A DNA stretch of 64,000 nucleotides. Source: Paraburkholderia caffeinilytica. Lineage in GTDB: Bacteria > Pseudomonadota > Gammaproteobacteria > Burkholderiales > Burkholderiaceae. The stretch lies in assembly GCF_003368325.1 (NCBI RefSeq), contig NZ_CP031467.1:4340001-4404000 (forward strand), in the 5' to 3' direction. This document shows, piece after piece, positions 8,057 through 17,447 of the stretch. The notes under the pieces were generated by a model. The model was not told the origin of the DNA. It saw only the letters and a program-made list of their open reading frames with translations, and did not search any database. The translations under genes and the position numbers were made by a program. Every line of letters begins with the position of its first letter. Positions within the stretch are counted from its first letter, which is position 1.

Positions 8057-9454
8057 ATGCTGAGCGTTCTATCGAGAATCATCGACATCGCGATGGTCGC
8101 GCTCGGCGCGGCCATCGCGACGGCCGTGCACAGCGGGAAATTGGCGTGGCTTGACGACGTCCAAAGCGTGTCGCTCGCGTTCGACTGCCTGCTCGTGGTG
8201 GTGTTCTTCCCCGCGCTTGGGATCTATCAGTCGTGGCGCGGCAAGCCGCTGTACGACCTGCTGTGCCGCGTCGCGGGCGGCTGGGTCATGGTGGAGATCA
8301 CCGGCATCCTGATCAGCTTCAGCCTGCACCGTTCGGACAGCCTGTCGCGTTTGTGGCTTTTCTACTGGGCGATCGCCACGATCGTGCTGCTGATCGTCAC
8401 CAAGGTGATCGTCTATTCGATCCTGCGCGGACTGCGCCGCGAAGGGTTCAATCAGCGCGCGGTGGCGATCGTCGGCGGCGCACCGTATGGCCGCTTTCTG
8501 ATCGAACAGATGCGTGGCCGTCCGGAAGCGGGTTTTAGTCCCGTCGTGGTGTTCGACGAGGAGGGCACGATCAACCCTTATGAAGACCCGGATGCGAGCG
8601 ACGCGATCGAAGGCGTGCCGGTCGAGCGCGATTACGCGCGGATGCTTCAACTGGTGCGCCAGCGCGCGATTCGCGAACTGTGGCTCGCGCTGCCGATCTC
8701 GAAGGAGAAGGCGATCCATCGCTTCGTGATGGACCTCAAGCATGACTTCGTGAACATCCGTTTCATTCCGGATGTGCGCAGCCTCACGCTCTTCAATCAG
8801 CCGATGGTCGATCTGCTCGGCGTGCCGGCGATCAACCTGGCCGCCTCGCCGATCACCGATCTGCGCGTGCTGCCCAAGCGGGTCTTCGACCGGCTGTTCG
8901 CATTGGGGGCCTTGACCGCGCTGGCGCCGGTGATGCTGGTGATCGCGGTGATGGTGAAGCTGAGCTCGCCGGGTCCGGTGTTCTTCCGCCAGAAGCGCAA
9001 GGGCATCGACGGCAACCAGTTCGAGATCTACAAGTTTCGCTCGATGAAGATGCACAAGGAAGAGGCCGGCAAGATCACTCAGGCCACGCGGCGCGATCCA
9101 CGCATCACCGCGGTCGGCGCGTTCCTGCGGCGCACCAGCCTCGACGAATTGCCGCAATTCATCAACGTGCTGCGCGGCGAGATGTCGGTAGTGGGGCCGC
9201 GCCCTCACGCGCTCGAACACGACGACATCTACAAGGACCTGGTGAAGGGCTACATGCACCGTTACCGGATCAAGCCGGGCATCACCGGGTGGGCGCAGAT
9301 CAACGGCTATCGCGGCGAGACCGATCGCATCGAAAAGATGATGGGCCGCGTCAAGCTGGATCTGTACTACATGCAGCACTGGACCTTCTGGCTCGACATC
9401 AAGATCGTCGTGCTGACGTTGTGGAAGGGCTTTGTGGGCAGCAACGCATATTGA
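8057..9454 (+). CDS. bceB: Undecaprenyl-phosphate hexose-1-phosphate transferase (priming enzyme)
   Basis: The protein is 465 residues long. It transfers glucose-1-phosphate from UDP-glucose to undecaprenyl phosphate on the inner membrane, the first step of repeat-unit assembly. The N-terminal half has four hydrophobic helices and a CoA-binding-like fold ([18 protein letters not shown]). The C-terminal catalytic part of the WcaJ/WbaP class has a membrane segment, then [53 protein letters not shown] and the terminal [22 protein letters not shown]. An AGGGGC ribosome binding site precedes the ATG. It starts the long plus-strand run bceB-bceK. Confidence 0.95.
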   Translation: MLSVLSRIIDIAMVALGAAIATAVHSGKLAWLDDVQSVSLAFDCLLVVVFFPALGIYQSWRGKPLYDLLCRVAGGWVMVEITGILISFSLHRSDSLSRLWLFYWAIATIVLLIVTKVIVYSILRGLRREGFNQRAVAIVGGAPYGRFLIEQMRGRPEAGFSPVVVFDEEGTINPYEDPDASDAIEGVPVERDYARMLQLVRQRAIRELWLALPISKEKAIHRFVMDLKHDFVNIRFIPDVRSLTLFNQPMVDLLGVPAINLAASPITDLRVLPKRVFDRLFALGALTALAPVMLVIAVMVKLSSPGPVFFRQKRKGIDGNQFEIYKFRSMKMHKEEAGKITQATRRDPRITAVGAFLRRTSLDELPQFINVLRGEMSVVGPRPHALEHDDIYKDLVKGYMHRYRIKPGITGWAQINGYRGETDRIEKMMGRVKLDLYYMQHWTFWLDIKIVVLTLWKGFVGSNAY

Positions 9455-9516
9455 GCAGCAGCCGCGCGACACGCGGCCGCTCTTCCGAATCAACTCCATT
9501 TTCCGAGGTGTAATAC

Positions 9517-10971
9517 ATGAACCTGACGATCATCGGTAGTGGCTACGTAGGCCTCGTAACAGGCGCATGTCTCGCCGACATCGGCCACGACGTGTTCTGT
9601 CTCGACGTCGATCAGCGCAAGATCGACGTGCTCAACAACGGCGGCGTGCCGATCCATGAACCGGGTCTGCAGGAGATCATCGCGCGCAATCGCCGTGCCG
9701 GCCGCCTGAAGTTCTCGACCGACGTCGAGGCCGCGGTCGCGCACGGCGACATCCAGTTCATCGCGGTCGGCACGCCCTCCGACGAAGACGGTTCCGCCGA
9801 CCTGCAATACGTGCTCGCCGCCGCGCGCAATATCGGCCGCCATATGACGGGCTTCAAGGTGATCGTCGACAAATCGACGGTGCCGGTCGGCACGGCTTCG
9901 CGCGTGCGCGACGTGATCGCCGAGGAACTGGCCACGCGCCACGCGAGCCACATGTTCTCCGTGGTGTCGAATCCGGAGTTCCTGAAGGAAGGCGCGGCCG
10001 TGGAAGACTTCACGCGTCCCGACCGCATCGTGCTCGGCTGCGATGAGGACGTACCCGGCGAGAAGGCCCGCGAGCTGATGAAGCGCCTCTATGCGCCGTT
10101 CAACCGCAATCGCGAGCGCACGCTGTACATGGACGTGCGTTCGGCCGAGTTCACCAAGTACGCAGCCAACGCGATGCTCGCCACGCGTATCTCGTACATG
10201 AACGAGCTCGCGAATCTGGCCGACCGCGTCGGTGCGGATATCGAAGCGGTGCGCCGCGGCATCGGTTCCGATCCGCGCATCGGCTACGACTTCCTGTATG
10301 CCGGTTGCGGCTACGGCGGCTCGTGCTTCCCGAAAGACGTGCAGGCGCTGATTCGCACGGCGGCCGACCACAAGGCCAATCTGCGCATTCTCGAAGCGGT
10401 GGAAGCCGTCAACGACACGCAGAAAAAGATCCTCGCGCAGAAGATCGTCGATCGCCTCGGCGAAGACCTTTCGGATCGCACCTTCGGCGTGTGGGGCCTC
10501 GCGTTCAAGCCGAACACCGACGACATGCGCGAAGCGCCGAGCCGTCCGCTGATCGCCGAACTGCTGCGCCGCGGCGCGCGCGTGAAGGCCTACGACCCTG
10601 TCGCGATCGACGAATCGAAGCGCGTGTTCGCGCTCGATCTGAAGGACGTGCCGCAACAGCATGCACGTCTGTCGTTCGTGAACGAGGAAATGGAAGCGGC
10701 CGAGGGCGCCGATGCCCTGGTGATCCTCACCGAATGGAAGGTCTTCAAGAGTCCGGACTTCGGTTCGCTCAAGGAGAGCCTGACCACGCCGCTGATTTTC
10801 GACGGACGCAATCTGTACGAGCCGGACGCGCTGCTCGAACTCGGGATCGAGTATCACGCGATCGGCCGTCAGCACGCGCTGCGCAATGCACCGGCGAAGG
10901 TCGGCGCGAACGGCCTGCCGGTCACGGCAGACGCGGTCGATACGGTCGATACGGTCGAGGCCGGCCAGTAA
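9517..10971 (+). CDS. bceC: UDP-glucose 6-dehydrogenase
   Basis: The protein is 484 residues long. It oxidises UDP-glucose to UDP-glucuronate with two NAD+ for the glucuronic acid residue of the polymer. The Rossmann motif [20 protein letters not shown] opens the protein. The catalytic cysteine is Cys270 in [10 protein letters not shown], and the C-terminal nucleotide-binding domain has [19 protein letters not shown] short 9-bp duplication near the 3' end (around 10940) gives a VDTVDTV tail. An ACGAGGTG-like ribosome binding site precedes ATG 9517. It lies 62 bp after bceB and 48 bp before bceD, in one operon. Confidence 0.95.
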   Translation: MNLTIIGSGYVGLVTGACLADIGHDVFCLDVDQRKIDVLNNGGVPIHEPGLQEIIARNRRAGRLKFSTDVEAAVAHGDIQFIAVGTPSDEDGSADLQYVLAAARNIGRHMTGFKVIVDKSTVPVGTASRVRDVIAEELATRHASHMFSVVSNPEFLKEGAAVEDFTRPDRIVLGCDEDVPGEKARELMKRLYAPFNRNRERTLYMDVRSAEFTKYAANAMLATRISYMNELANLADRVGADIEAVRRGIGSDPRIGYDFLYAGCGYGGSCFPKDVQALIRTAADHKANLRILEAVEAVNDTQKKILAQKIVDRLGEDLSDRTFGVWGLAFKPNTDDMREAPSRPLIAELLRRGARVKAYDPVAIDESKRVFALDLKDVPQQHARLSFVNEEMEAAEGADALVILTEWKVFKSPDFGSLKESLTTPLIFDGRNLYEPDALLELGIEYHAIGRQHALRNAPAKVGANGLPVTADAVDTVDTVEAGQ

Positions 10972-11019
10972 ATTGGCCAGTAAGCCGCCGCGCCGCCACG
11001 CCTCATTCAGGAGCCCGCC

Positions 11020-11475
11020 ATGTTCGCCAACGTTCTGATCGTCTGCCACGCCAACGTGTGCCGTTCGCCCGCCGCCGAGATGCTGTTCAAGGCCCGGCAG
11101 CACGCGCCGTCGCGGCCCTCGTCAGCGCCGATCGCGTTTCATTCGGCGGGTCTGCGCGCCACCAACGGCCACGCCATGGACCCGGTGATGCGGCGCCTGC
11201 TCGCCGAGCAGGGCGTCGCCTCCGGCATCCACTATTCGCGGCGGCTCGACCGCCGGCTCGTGCGCGCAGCCGACCTGGTGCTCGTCAGCGAGCGCGCGCA
11301 GGTGAGCGCGGTCGAAGCGCTCGATCCGGCCTCGCGCGGCAAGGTCTATCCGCTCGGCAAGTGGGAAGCCGACTCCGACGTCGCCGATCCGCACGGCGGC
11401 AGGGAGGCCGATTATAGGGAGAGTCTCGTGCTCATCGAACACCTGGTCATGGGATGGCTGAAGAAAATATGCTGA
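11020..11475 (+). CDS. bceD: Low-molecular-weight protein tyrosine phosphatase
   Basis: The protein is 151 residues long. The signature CHANVCRSP gives the C-x5-R loop (Cys9 to Arg15), and the general-acid loop is DPHGG near residue 125. It should dephosphorylate the tyrosine-rich tail of BceF, resetting the kinase cycle that controls polymerisation and export. The distance to bceC is 48 bp. Its TGA overlaps the ATG of bceE (TGATG), which argues for translational coupling of phosphatase and export protein. Length and motifs are typical of Wzb-type phosphatases. Confidence 0.95.
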   Translation: MFANVLIVCHANVCRSPAAEMLFKARQHAPSRPSSAPIAFHSAGLRATNGHAMDPVMRRLLAEQGVASGIHYSRRLDRRLVRAADLVLVSERAQVSAVEALDPASRGKVYPLGKWEADSDVADPHGGREADYRESLVLIEHLVMGWLKKIC

Positions 11476-12719
11476 TGAAACAACGCACTGCACACACATT
11501 CGCGAACATCGATTCGACGGGCTTCAAATCGACGGGTCTTAAATCGAAATTCGCCGCCACGCTTTTGCTGACGTCCTTTCTGTCGGCCTGCGCTACCGCA
11601 CCTGGCAATTACCTCGATACGTCCCGTCTGAAAGACGACGGCCAGCACCAGGGGCAGCAAGCCAACGAAACCTATCCGGTTCATCTGATCGACGGCCCGC
11701 TGGTTGCCGCGCAAGCGCAGGCGCAAGCCAGCGCCGCGCAGCAGGCGTTGCCGGCCTCGCACTTCACCGACCCGTCGCAGTACGTGTACCGGCTCGCGCC
11801 GCAGGACATTCTCGGCATCACCGTGTGGGACCACCCTGAATTGACCACCCCGCAGGGCAGCACGCTGTCGTCGGGCGGCAACACCACGCAGAGCGTCGCA
11901 GGCGCCTTGCAGCAGCCGTACACGGCCGCGCTGCCGGGCCAGGCCGATCCCTACGGTCAGACGATTGCCCCGGACGGCACGATCTTTTTCCCGTTCGTCG
12001 GCCGTATCAAGGCCGCGGGCAAGACGGTGGGCGAGGTGCGCGATCAGTTGAGCACCGGCCTCGTGCGCTACATCCGCAATCCGCAGGTCGACGTGCGCGT
12101 GCTGTCGTACCGCGGCCAGAAAGTGCAGGTGACCGGCGACGTCAAGACGCCGGGCCCGCTCGCCATCAGCGACGTGCCGCTCACGCTGGTCGACGCGATC
12201 ACGCGCTCGGGCGGCACCAACACCGACGCCGACATTCAGCGTGTGCGCCTCACGCGCAACAACAAGCTGTATGTGCTCGACGCCAACCGCATGCTCGACC
12301 AGGGCGACACCACGCAGAACGTCATGCTGCAAAACGGCGACGTGATCAACATCCCGGATCGCAGCGACAGCCGCATCTTCGTGATGGGCGAAGTGAAATC
12401 GCCGATCCAGTTGCCGATGGTGAAGGGCCGCCTGACGATCGCCGACGCGCTCACCCAGGCGGGCGGCATTCTCGACACGGACGCCAATCCGCGCCAGATC
12501 TTCGTGATGCGCGGCATGCGCGAGCATCCGACCACGCCGGACGTGTACCGCCTCGACATGACGCAGCCCGACGCGATCATGCTGTCGTCCCAGTTCCAGT
12601 TGCAGCCGATGGACGTCGTGTATGTGGGCACCGCCGCTTCGACCACGTTCAACCGTGTGTTGCAGCAAGTTCTGCCGACCGTCCAGACGCTGTTCTATCT
12701 GAAGCAGTTGACGAAATAG
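11475..12719 (+). CDS. bceE: Outer-membrane polysaccharide export lipoprotein (OPX)
   Basis: The protein is 414 residues from ATG 11475, chosen because it overlaps the bceD stop; ATG codons at 11454 and 11469 are alternatives. A lipoprotein signal ends in LSAC. The mature protein has the export domain (YRLAPQDILGITVWDHPEL) and SLBB-type repeats (VQVTGDVKTPGPLAISDVPLTLVDAI, then FVMGEVKSPIQLPMV). It should form the Wza-like outer-membrane channel and contact the periplasmic part of BceF. The region around residues 85-145 is longer and more Gln/Gly-rich than in E. coli Wza. Confidence 0.95.
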   Translation: MKQRTAHTFANIDSTGFKSTGLKSKFAATLLLTSFLSACATAPGNYLDTSRLKDDGQHQGQQANETYPVHLIDGPLVAAQAQAQASAAQQALPASHFTDPSQYVYRLAPQDILGITVWDHPELTTPQGSTLSSGGNTTQSVAGALQQPYTAALPGQADPYGQTIAPDGTIFFPFVGRIKAAGKTVGEVRDQLSTGLVRYIRNPQVDVRVLSYRGQKVQVTGDVKTPGPLAISDVPLTLVDAITRSGGTNTDADIQRVRLTRNNKLYVLDANRMLDQGDTTQNVMLQNGDVINIPDRSDSRIFVMGEVKSPIQLPMVKGRLTIADALTQAGGILDTDANPRQIFVMRGMREHPTTPDVYRLDMTQPDAIMLSSQFQLQPMDVVYVGTAASTTFNRVLQQVLPTVQTLFYLKQLTK

Positions 12720-12739
12720 CCGTCTGAGCCGTCGACAGG

Positions 12740-12765
12740 CCCGCGCCGCTCTCAAAGGGCGCGGG
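12740..12765 (+). other. Intra-operon hairpin between bceE and bceF
   Basis: CCCGCGCC (12740-12747) pairs with GGCGCGGG (12758-12765) around a 10-base loop, 20 bp after the bceE stop, with no T-tract. It may stabilise the upstream mRNA or moderate read-through into the kinase gene. Confidence 0.5.
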
Positions 12766-12853
12766 ACCGAAGCAAACGCCAGGGCAAGCGCGCAAGCACA
12801 TGCCAGGGCACACGCTGAAGCCCACGCCGAAGCAACCGAAACGGGATCGAATT

Positions 12854-15076
12854 GTGAGCACTCAAATCTCTCCACACATGGCCGGTCCGATCAAGACCGA
12901 AGAAGAGGACGTCGTCCTCGGGCAACTGGTGCAGGTGATCCTCGACGACATCTGGTGGCTGATCGCGATCGCCGCGGTGATCGTCGGGCTGGCAGCCGCG
13001 TACTGCTTCCTCGCCAAGCCGATCTATTCGGCCGATGCGCACGTGCGGGTCGAGCAGTCCGACAACACCTCGCAGGCGCTCACGCAGACGCAGACGGGCG
13101 CGGCGATCACCACCGGCTCGACTTCGCTGCCGACCGACGCCGAAATCGAAATCATCAAGAGCCGCGGCGTCGTGGGTCCGGTGGTCCAGCAACTGAAGCT
13201 GAACTTCAGTGTCGTGCCGAAGACGATTCCGCTGCTCGGCAGCATCGCCGCGCGCATGGCGAGCCCGGGGCAACCGGCGCCGCCGTGGCTGGGTTTGTCG
13301 TCGTACGCATGGGGCGGTGAAGATGCCGAGGTCGATTCGATCGACGTGGTGCCGGCGCTCGAAGGCGCGAAGCTGACGATGAAGGTGTTCGACGAGCAGC
13401 ACTACGAACTCTACGCAGAGAACGGCTCGCTGCTGCTGCGCGGCCAGGTCGGTCAGCAGGAGCAGGGCGGCGGCGTGACGATCCTCGTCAGCAAGCTGGT
13501 GGCCCGTCCGGGTGAAGAGTTCACGGTGACGCGCTTTAACGACCTCGACGCGATCACCGCGTTCCAGTCGGCGATCACCGTACAGGAGCAGGGCAAGCAG
13601 ACCGGCGTGATCCAGATCTCGCTGGAAGACAAGAGTCCGGAGCACGCCGCGCTGGTGGCCAATGCGCTCGCGCAGTCGTATGTGCGCCAGCACGTGTCGA
13701 ACAAGCAGGTCGACGCGAGCAAGATGCTCGATTTCCTGAAGAGCGAAGAGCCGCGCCTGAAGTCCGATCTCGAACGCGCCGAGGCCGCGTTGACCGCTTA
13801 CCAGCGTCAATCCGGCTCGATCAATGCGAGCGACGAAGCCAAGGTCTACCTCGAAGGCAGCGTGCAGTACGAACAGCAGATCGCCGGCTTGCGTCTGCAG
13901 ATGGCGCAACTGACCGAGCGTTACGGCGACGACCATCCGATGCTCGTGACCGCGCGCCGGCAGATGGCCGAACTGGAGGCGCAACGCGCCAAATACGCTG
14001 ATCGCTTCCGCGATCTGCCGGCCACCGAAGTGAAGGCCGTGCAGCTGCAACGCGACGCGAAGGTGGCGGAAGACATCTACGTGCTGCTGCTCAATCGCGT
14101 GCAGGAGTTGTCGGTGCAGAAGGCCGGTACCGGCGGCAACGTGCATATCGTCGACCAGGCCATGCGCCCGGGCGTGCCGGTCAAGCCGAAGAAGGTGCTG
14201 ATCCTCTCGGCCGCGGTGATTCTGGGCCTGATCTGCGGCACCGGTTTCGTGTTCCTGCGCCGCAATATGTTCAAGGGGATCGACGACCCCGACCATATCG
14301 AGCGCGCGTTCCATCTGCCCGTGTACGGTCTCGTGCCCCTGAGCGCCGAGCAGGCGGTGCTCGAAAGCAGCTTCCAGCGCGGCGGCGAACGCCTGCGCTC
14401 GGTACTGGCGAATGCGCGGCCGAAGGACGTCACGATCGAAAGCCTGCGCAGCCTGCGCACGTCCATGCAGTTCACGATGCTGGACGCGAAGAACCGCATT
14501 GTCATGCTGACCGGTCCGATGTCCGGCGTCGGCAAGAGCTTCCTGACCGTCAATCTGGCGGTGCTGCTGGCGAACTCGGGCAAACGCGTGCTGATGATCG
14601 ACGGCGACATGCGTCGCGGCGTGCTCGAACGTTACATGGGCGGTGCACAGGACAACGGTCTGTCGGAATTGCTGAGCGGGCAGATCTCGCTCGAGGAAGC
14701 GATCCGCCCGTCGAACGTGGAAGGCTTGAGCTTCATCTCGTGCGGCCGGCGTCCGCCGAATCCGTCGGAGCTGCTGATGTCGCCGCGTCTTCCGCAGTAT
14801 CTGGACGGCCTCGCCAAGCGCTACGACGTGATTCTCATCGACACGCCGCCGGTGCTGGCCGTGACCGATGCATCGATCATCGGCGCCTATGCCGGGTCGA
14901 CTTTCTTCGTGATCCGCTCGGGCGAGCACAACGAAGGCGAAATCGCGGAAGCGCTGAAGCGCCTGCGCGCAGCCGGCGTGCATGTGCAGGGCGGCATCTT
15001 CAACGGGATGCCGGCGCGTGCGCGCGGCGGTTACGCCCGTGGCTATGCCGCGGTCGAGGAATATTTGAGCACCTGA
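12854..15076 (+). CDS. bceF: Tyrosine autokinase / chain-length regulator
   Basis: The protein is 740 residues from GTG 12854; ATG 12800 and ATG 12878 are alternatives. The Wzz-type periplasmic domain is flanked by membrane helices near residues 34-56 and 455-475, with coiled-coil stretches between them. The cytoplasmic BY-kinase domain has Walker A GPMSGVGKSF (from 554), Walker A' VLMIDGDMRRG and Walker B VILIDTPP. The C-terminus carries a short tyrosine cluster (Tyr727, Tyr731, Tyr737) for autophosphorylation. It is the usual regulator of polymer length and export and the substrate of BceD. It lies 134 bp after bceE, across a hairpin. Confidence 0.93.
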   Translation: MSTQISPHMAGPIKTEEEDVVLGQLVQVILDDIWWLIAIAAVIVGLAAAYCFLAKPIYSADAHVRVEQSDNTSQALTQTQTGAAITTGSTSLPTDAEIEIIKSRGVVGPVVQQLKLNFSVVPKTIPLLGSIAARMASPGQPAPPWLGLSSYAWGGEDAEVDSIDVVPALEGAKLTMKVFDEQHYELYAENGSLLLRGQVGQQEQGGGVTILVSKLVARPGEEFTVTRFNDLDAITAFQSAITVQEQGKQTGVIQISLEDKSPEHAALVANALAQSYVRQHVSNKQVDASKMLDFLKSEEPRLKSDLERAEAALTAYQRQSGSINASDEAKVYLEGSVQYEQQIAGLRLQMAQLTERYGDDHPMLVTARRQMAELEAQRAKYADRFRDLPATEVKAVQLQRDAKVAEDIYVLLLNRVQELSVQKAGTGGNVHIVDQAMRPGVPVKPKKVLILSAAVILGLICGTGFVFLRRNMFKGIDDPDHIERAFHLPVYGLVPLSAEQAVLESSFQRGGERLRSVLANARPKDVTIESLRSLRTSMQFTMLDAKNRIVMLTGPMSGVGKSFLTVNLAVLLANSGKRVLMIDGDMRRGVLERYMGGAQDNGLSELLSGQISLEEAIRPSNVEGLSFISCGRRPPNPSELLMSPRLPQYLDGLAKRYDVILIDTPPVLAVTDASIIGAYAGSTFFVIRSGEHNEGEIAEALKRLRAAGVHVQGGIFNGMPARARGGYARGYAAVEEYLST

Positions 15077-15166
15077 ATCTGAGTACCTGGGCGCCTGGGC
15101 GCAGAGCCAGCTGGCTGAGCCCGGTGTTCCGATTCAGCCGCGAACACGATTACAAAGGACATCACG

Positions 15167-16099
15167 ATGAAAGTGACGGTACTGGTTCCGACTTACCGCC
15201 GCCCGGCCGACCTGGCGCGCTGCCTCGCGGCGCTGCAACGGCAGTCGCGCGCGCCGGACGAAGTGGTGGTGGTCGCGCGCGCCGACGACGAAGCGACCCA
15301 TGCCTGCCTGCGCGACCCGGCGGTGCCGGGCGGGTTGTCGTTGTCCGTCGCGCTGGTGGACGTGCCCGGCCAGGTCGCGGCCCTGAATCGCGGACTGGAT
15401 GCCGCCAACGGCGACGTGATCGCGATCACCGACGACGACGCCGCGCCGCACGTCGACTGGGTCGAGCGCATTGCCGCCGCGTTCGAAAGCGACGCGCGCC
15501 TGGGTGCGCTGGGCGGCCGCGACTGGGTGCATGAAAAAGGCCGCGTGCTCGACGGCCAGCGGCCGCTGGTCGGCAAGGTCACGGCGCACGGCAAGATCAT
15601 CGGCAATCATCACCTGGGTGTGGGCGGTGCGCGCGAAGTCGACATCCTGAAGGGCGCCAACATGAGCTACCGGCGCGACGCGATTCGCACGATCCGTTTC
15701 GATCAGCGCCTGCGCGGCGCGGGCGCTCAGGTTCACAACGACATGGCCTTCAGCCTCGCCGTGAAGAACGCCGGCTGGAAGCTGACGTACGACCCGCGCG
15801 TGGCCGTCGACCATTTCCCGGCCGAACGTTTCGACGACGACCGGCGCGACGCGCAAACCATGGCGGCGTTGCGCAATGCCGCCTTCAACTTCCATCTGAT
15901 CCTGCGCGATCAATTGCCGCCGCTGCGCCGCGAAACCGCGTGGTGGTGGTGGACGCTGGTGGGCACGCGCGTCTACCCGGGCCTCACGCATGCCGCGCTC
16001 GCACTGGTTTCGAAACAGGCGAGCCTGAGGCTGTCGCGCTGGCGCGCGGTGCGCACCGGCGCGCACGAGGCGCGCCGCGCGCTGTCCCGGACTGCGTGA
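15167..16099 (+). CDS. bceG: GT2-family glycosyltransferase
   Basis: The protein is 310 residues long. The GT2 fold starts at once (VTVLVPTYRRPADLARCLAALQRQ). The metal-binding region ITDDDAAPHVDWVERI and GALGGRDWVHEKGRV follow, with RGAGAQVHNDMAFSLAVKNAGW carrying the base-like acidic residues. It should add a sugar to the lipid-linked acceptor on the cytoplasmic face. The exact linkage is not readable from sequence. It sits between the kinase gene and bceH, matching the order in cepacian loci. Confidence 0.9.
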   Translation: MKVTVLVPTYRRPADLARCLAALQRQSRAPDEVVVVARADDEATHACLRDPAVPGGLSLSVALVDVPGQVAALNRGLDAANGDVIAITDDDAAPHVDWVERIAAAFESDARLGALGGRDWVHEKGRVLDGQRPLVGKVTAHGKIIGNHHLGVGGAREVDILKGANMSYRRDAIRTIRFDQRLRGAGAQVHNDMAFSLAVKNAGWKLTYDPRVAVDHFPAERFDDDRRDAQTMAALRNAAFNFHLILRDQLPPLRRETAWWWWTLVGTRVYPGLTHAALALVSKQASLRLSRWRAVRTGAHEARRALSRTA

Positions 16100-16208
16100 C
16101 CGCCGCGAGATTCCGCGTGCCCCAATCGTCCTGCACGTTCGTGCATCGGCACCGGCGCCTGTCCGCGCAGGCCGATGCCCCTTTCCACCGGCAGAGCGGA
16201 GTGTCTGC

Positions 16209-17444
16209 ATGAGTACGAAAGTTCACGTTCATCTGTTTTACGGCGCCGACCCGCGCTTTTACCGGCCGGGTGACAACATCGGCTGCCTGTACGGCTATCA
16301 CCATGCCGAATCCGACGCGTTCAGGCTGACCTATTCGCAGGACGCGCGCGAAAGCAAACCGGTGCGTTTGCTGCGCCGCGCGCTGAAGGCGGCGCTCGGG
16401 TTCGACTTCATCCATACGTGGCGCAATCGCGACGAGATGCTGCGCTCGGACGTGATCTGGACGCATACCGAGCAGGAATGGCTATCCGCCGCTCTGATGC
16501 TGCTGCTGAGCGGCCGCAAGGCGGGCGCTAATGCCAGCCCCTTGCTGTTGGCGCAAAGCGTGTGGCTGCTCGATAAATGGCCTTCCTATGGGATTCTGCG
16601 CAGCTGGCTGTATCGCAAGCTGATGACGCGCGCCGACCAGCTGACTACGCTCGCCACTGAAAACGCCGAACTGTGCCAGCGCTATTTCAAGCGCGACGCG
16701 AAACCGCTCCTGTATGGCCTGAACACGCAGGACTTTCCCGTGAAGGCGCCCACGGAGTGGCAGCCGCACACGCCGATCCGTATCGCCGCCATCGGCAACG
16801 ATCGCGACCGCGACTGGGAGACGCTCATCAAGGCGTTCGGCAACGATGCGCGCTACACGGTCAAGCTCGCGACACGCCGGCGGATTCCCGCTTCGCTGCG
16901 CGCGCCGAACGTCGAGATCGCGTTGTTCTCCGGCATCAGGAAGCAGCACGAACTTTACGACTGGGCCGACGTGATCGTCGTGCCGCTGCGGCCGAATTCG
17001 CACGCCTCGGGCATCACCGTGATGCTGGAAGCGGCGGCGGTCGGCAAGCCGATGGTGGTCACCAACGTCGGCGCGTTGCAGGATTATTTTCCGGCGGGCG
17101 AGGCGGCGTATATCCCGCCGTTCAACCCACAGGCGTTGCGCGAGGCGGTGGACCAGCTCGCCGCCTCGCCCGCGGACGCGTTGCGCCAGGCACAGGCCGC
17201 GGCGGCCGGCTTGCTGTCGCGCGATCTGACCACGCGGAACTATGCGATGCAGCACGTGAGAATTACGCAGGAGATGCTGCGGGCGCGCGTTGCGTCGCGC
17301 GGACGCGTGACGGCCGGTGCTGCCGATGCCGACACAGTGGCAACGGTGCCGCGTGCCGCCGTGAACCAACCGGCGCGCGTTCGCGCGGGCAGCCACGCGC
17401 AAGGCCAACGCCCTGGCCCGCGCGAATCACGCGGAGGTCTCTAA
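16209..17444 (+). CDS. bceH: Glycosyltransferase of the exopolysaccharide locus
   Basis: The protein is 411 residues long with a GT-B type layout. The N-terminal lobe has an unusual opening (VHVHLFYGADPRFYRPGDN) and WTHTEQEWLSAALMLLL. The donor lobe has IRIAAIGNDRDRDWETLIKAF and the ADVIVVPLRPNSHASGITVMLEAAAVGKPMVVT segment, in place of the classic E-x7-E. A low-complexity basic tail (about 355-411) follows. An adjacent GGAG-type ribosome binding site supports the ATG. It ends 3 bp before bceI. Sugar specificity cannot be assigned. Confidence 0.88.
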   Translation: MSTKVHVHLFYGADPRFYRPGDNIGCLYGYHHAESDAFRLTYSQDARESKPVRLLRRALKAALGFDFIHTWRNRDEMLRSDVIWTHTEQEWLSAALMLLLSGRKAGANASPLLLAQSVWLLDKWPSYGILRSWLYRKLMTRADQLTTLATENAELCQRYFKRDAKPLLYGLNTQDFPVKAPTEWQPHTPIRIAAIGNDRDRDWETLIKAFGNDARYTVKLATRRRIPASLRAPNVEIALFSGIRKQHELYDWADVIVVPLRPNSHASGITVMLEAAAVGKPMVVTNVGALQDYFPAGEAAYIPPFNPQALREAVDQLAASPADALRQAQAAAAGLLSRDLTTRNYAMQHVRITQEMLRARVASRGRVTAGAADADTVATVPRAAVNQPARVRAGSHAQGQRPGPRESRGGL

Positions 17445-17447
17445 ACG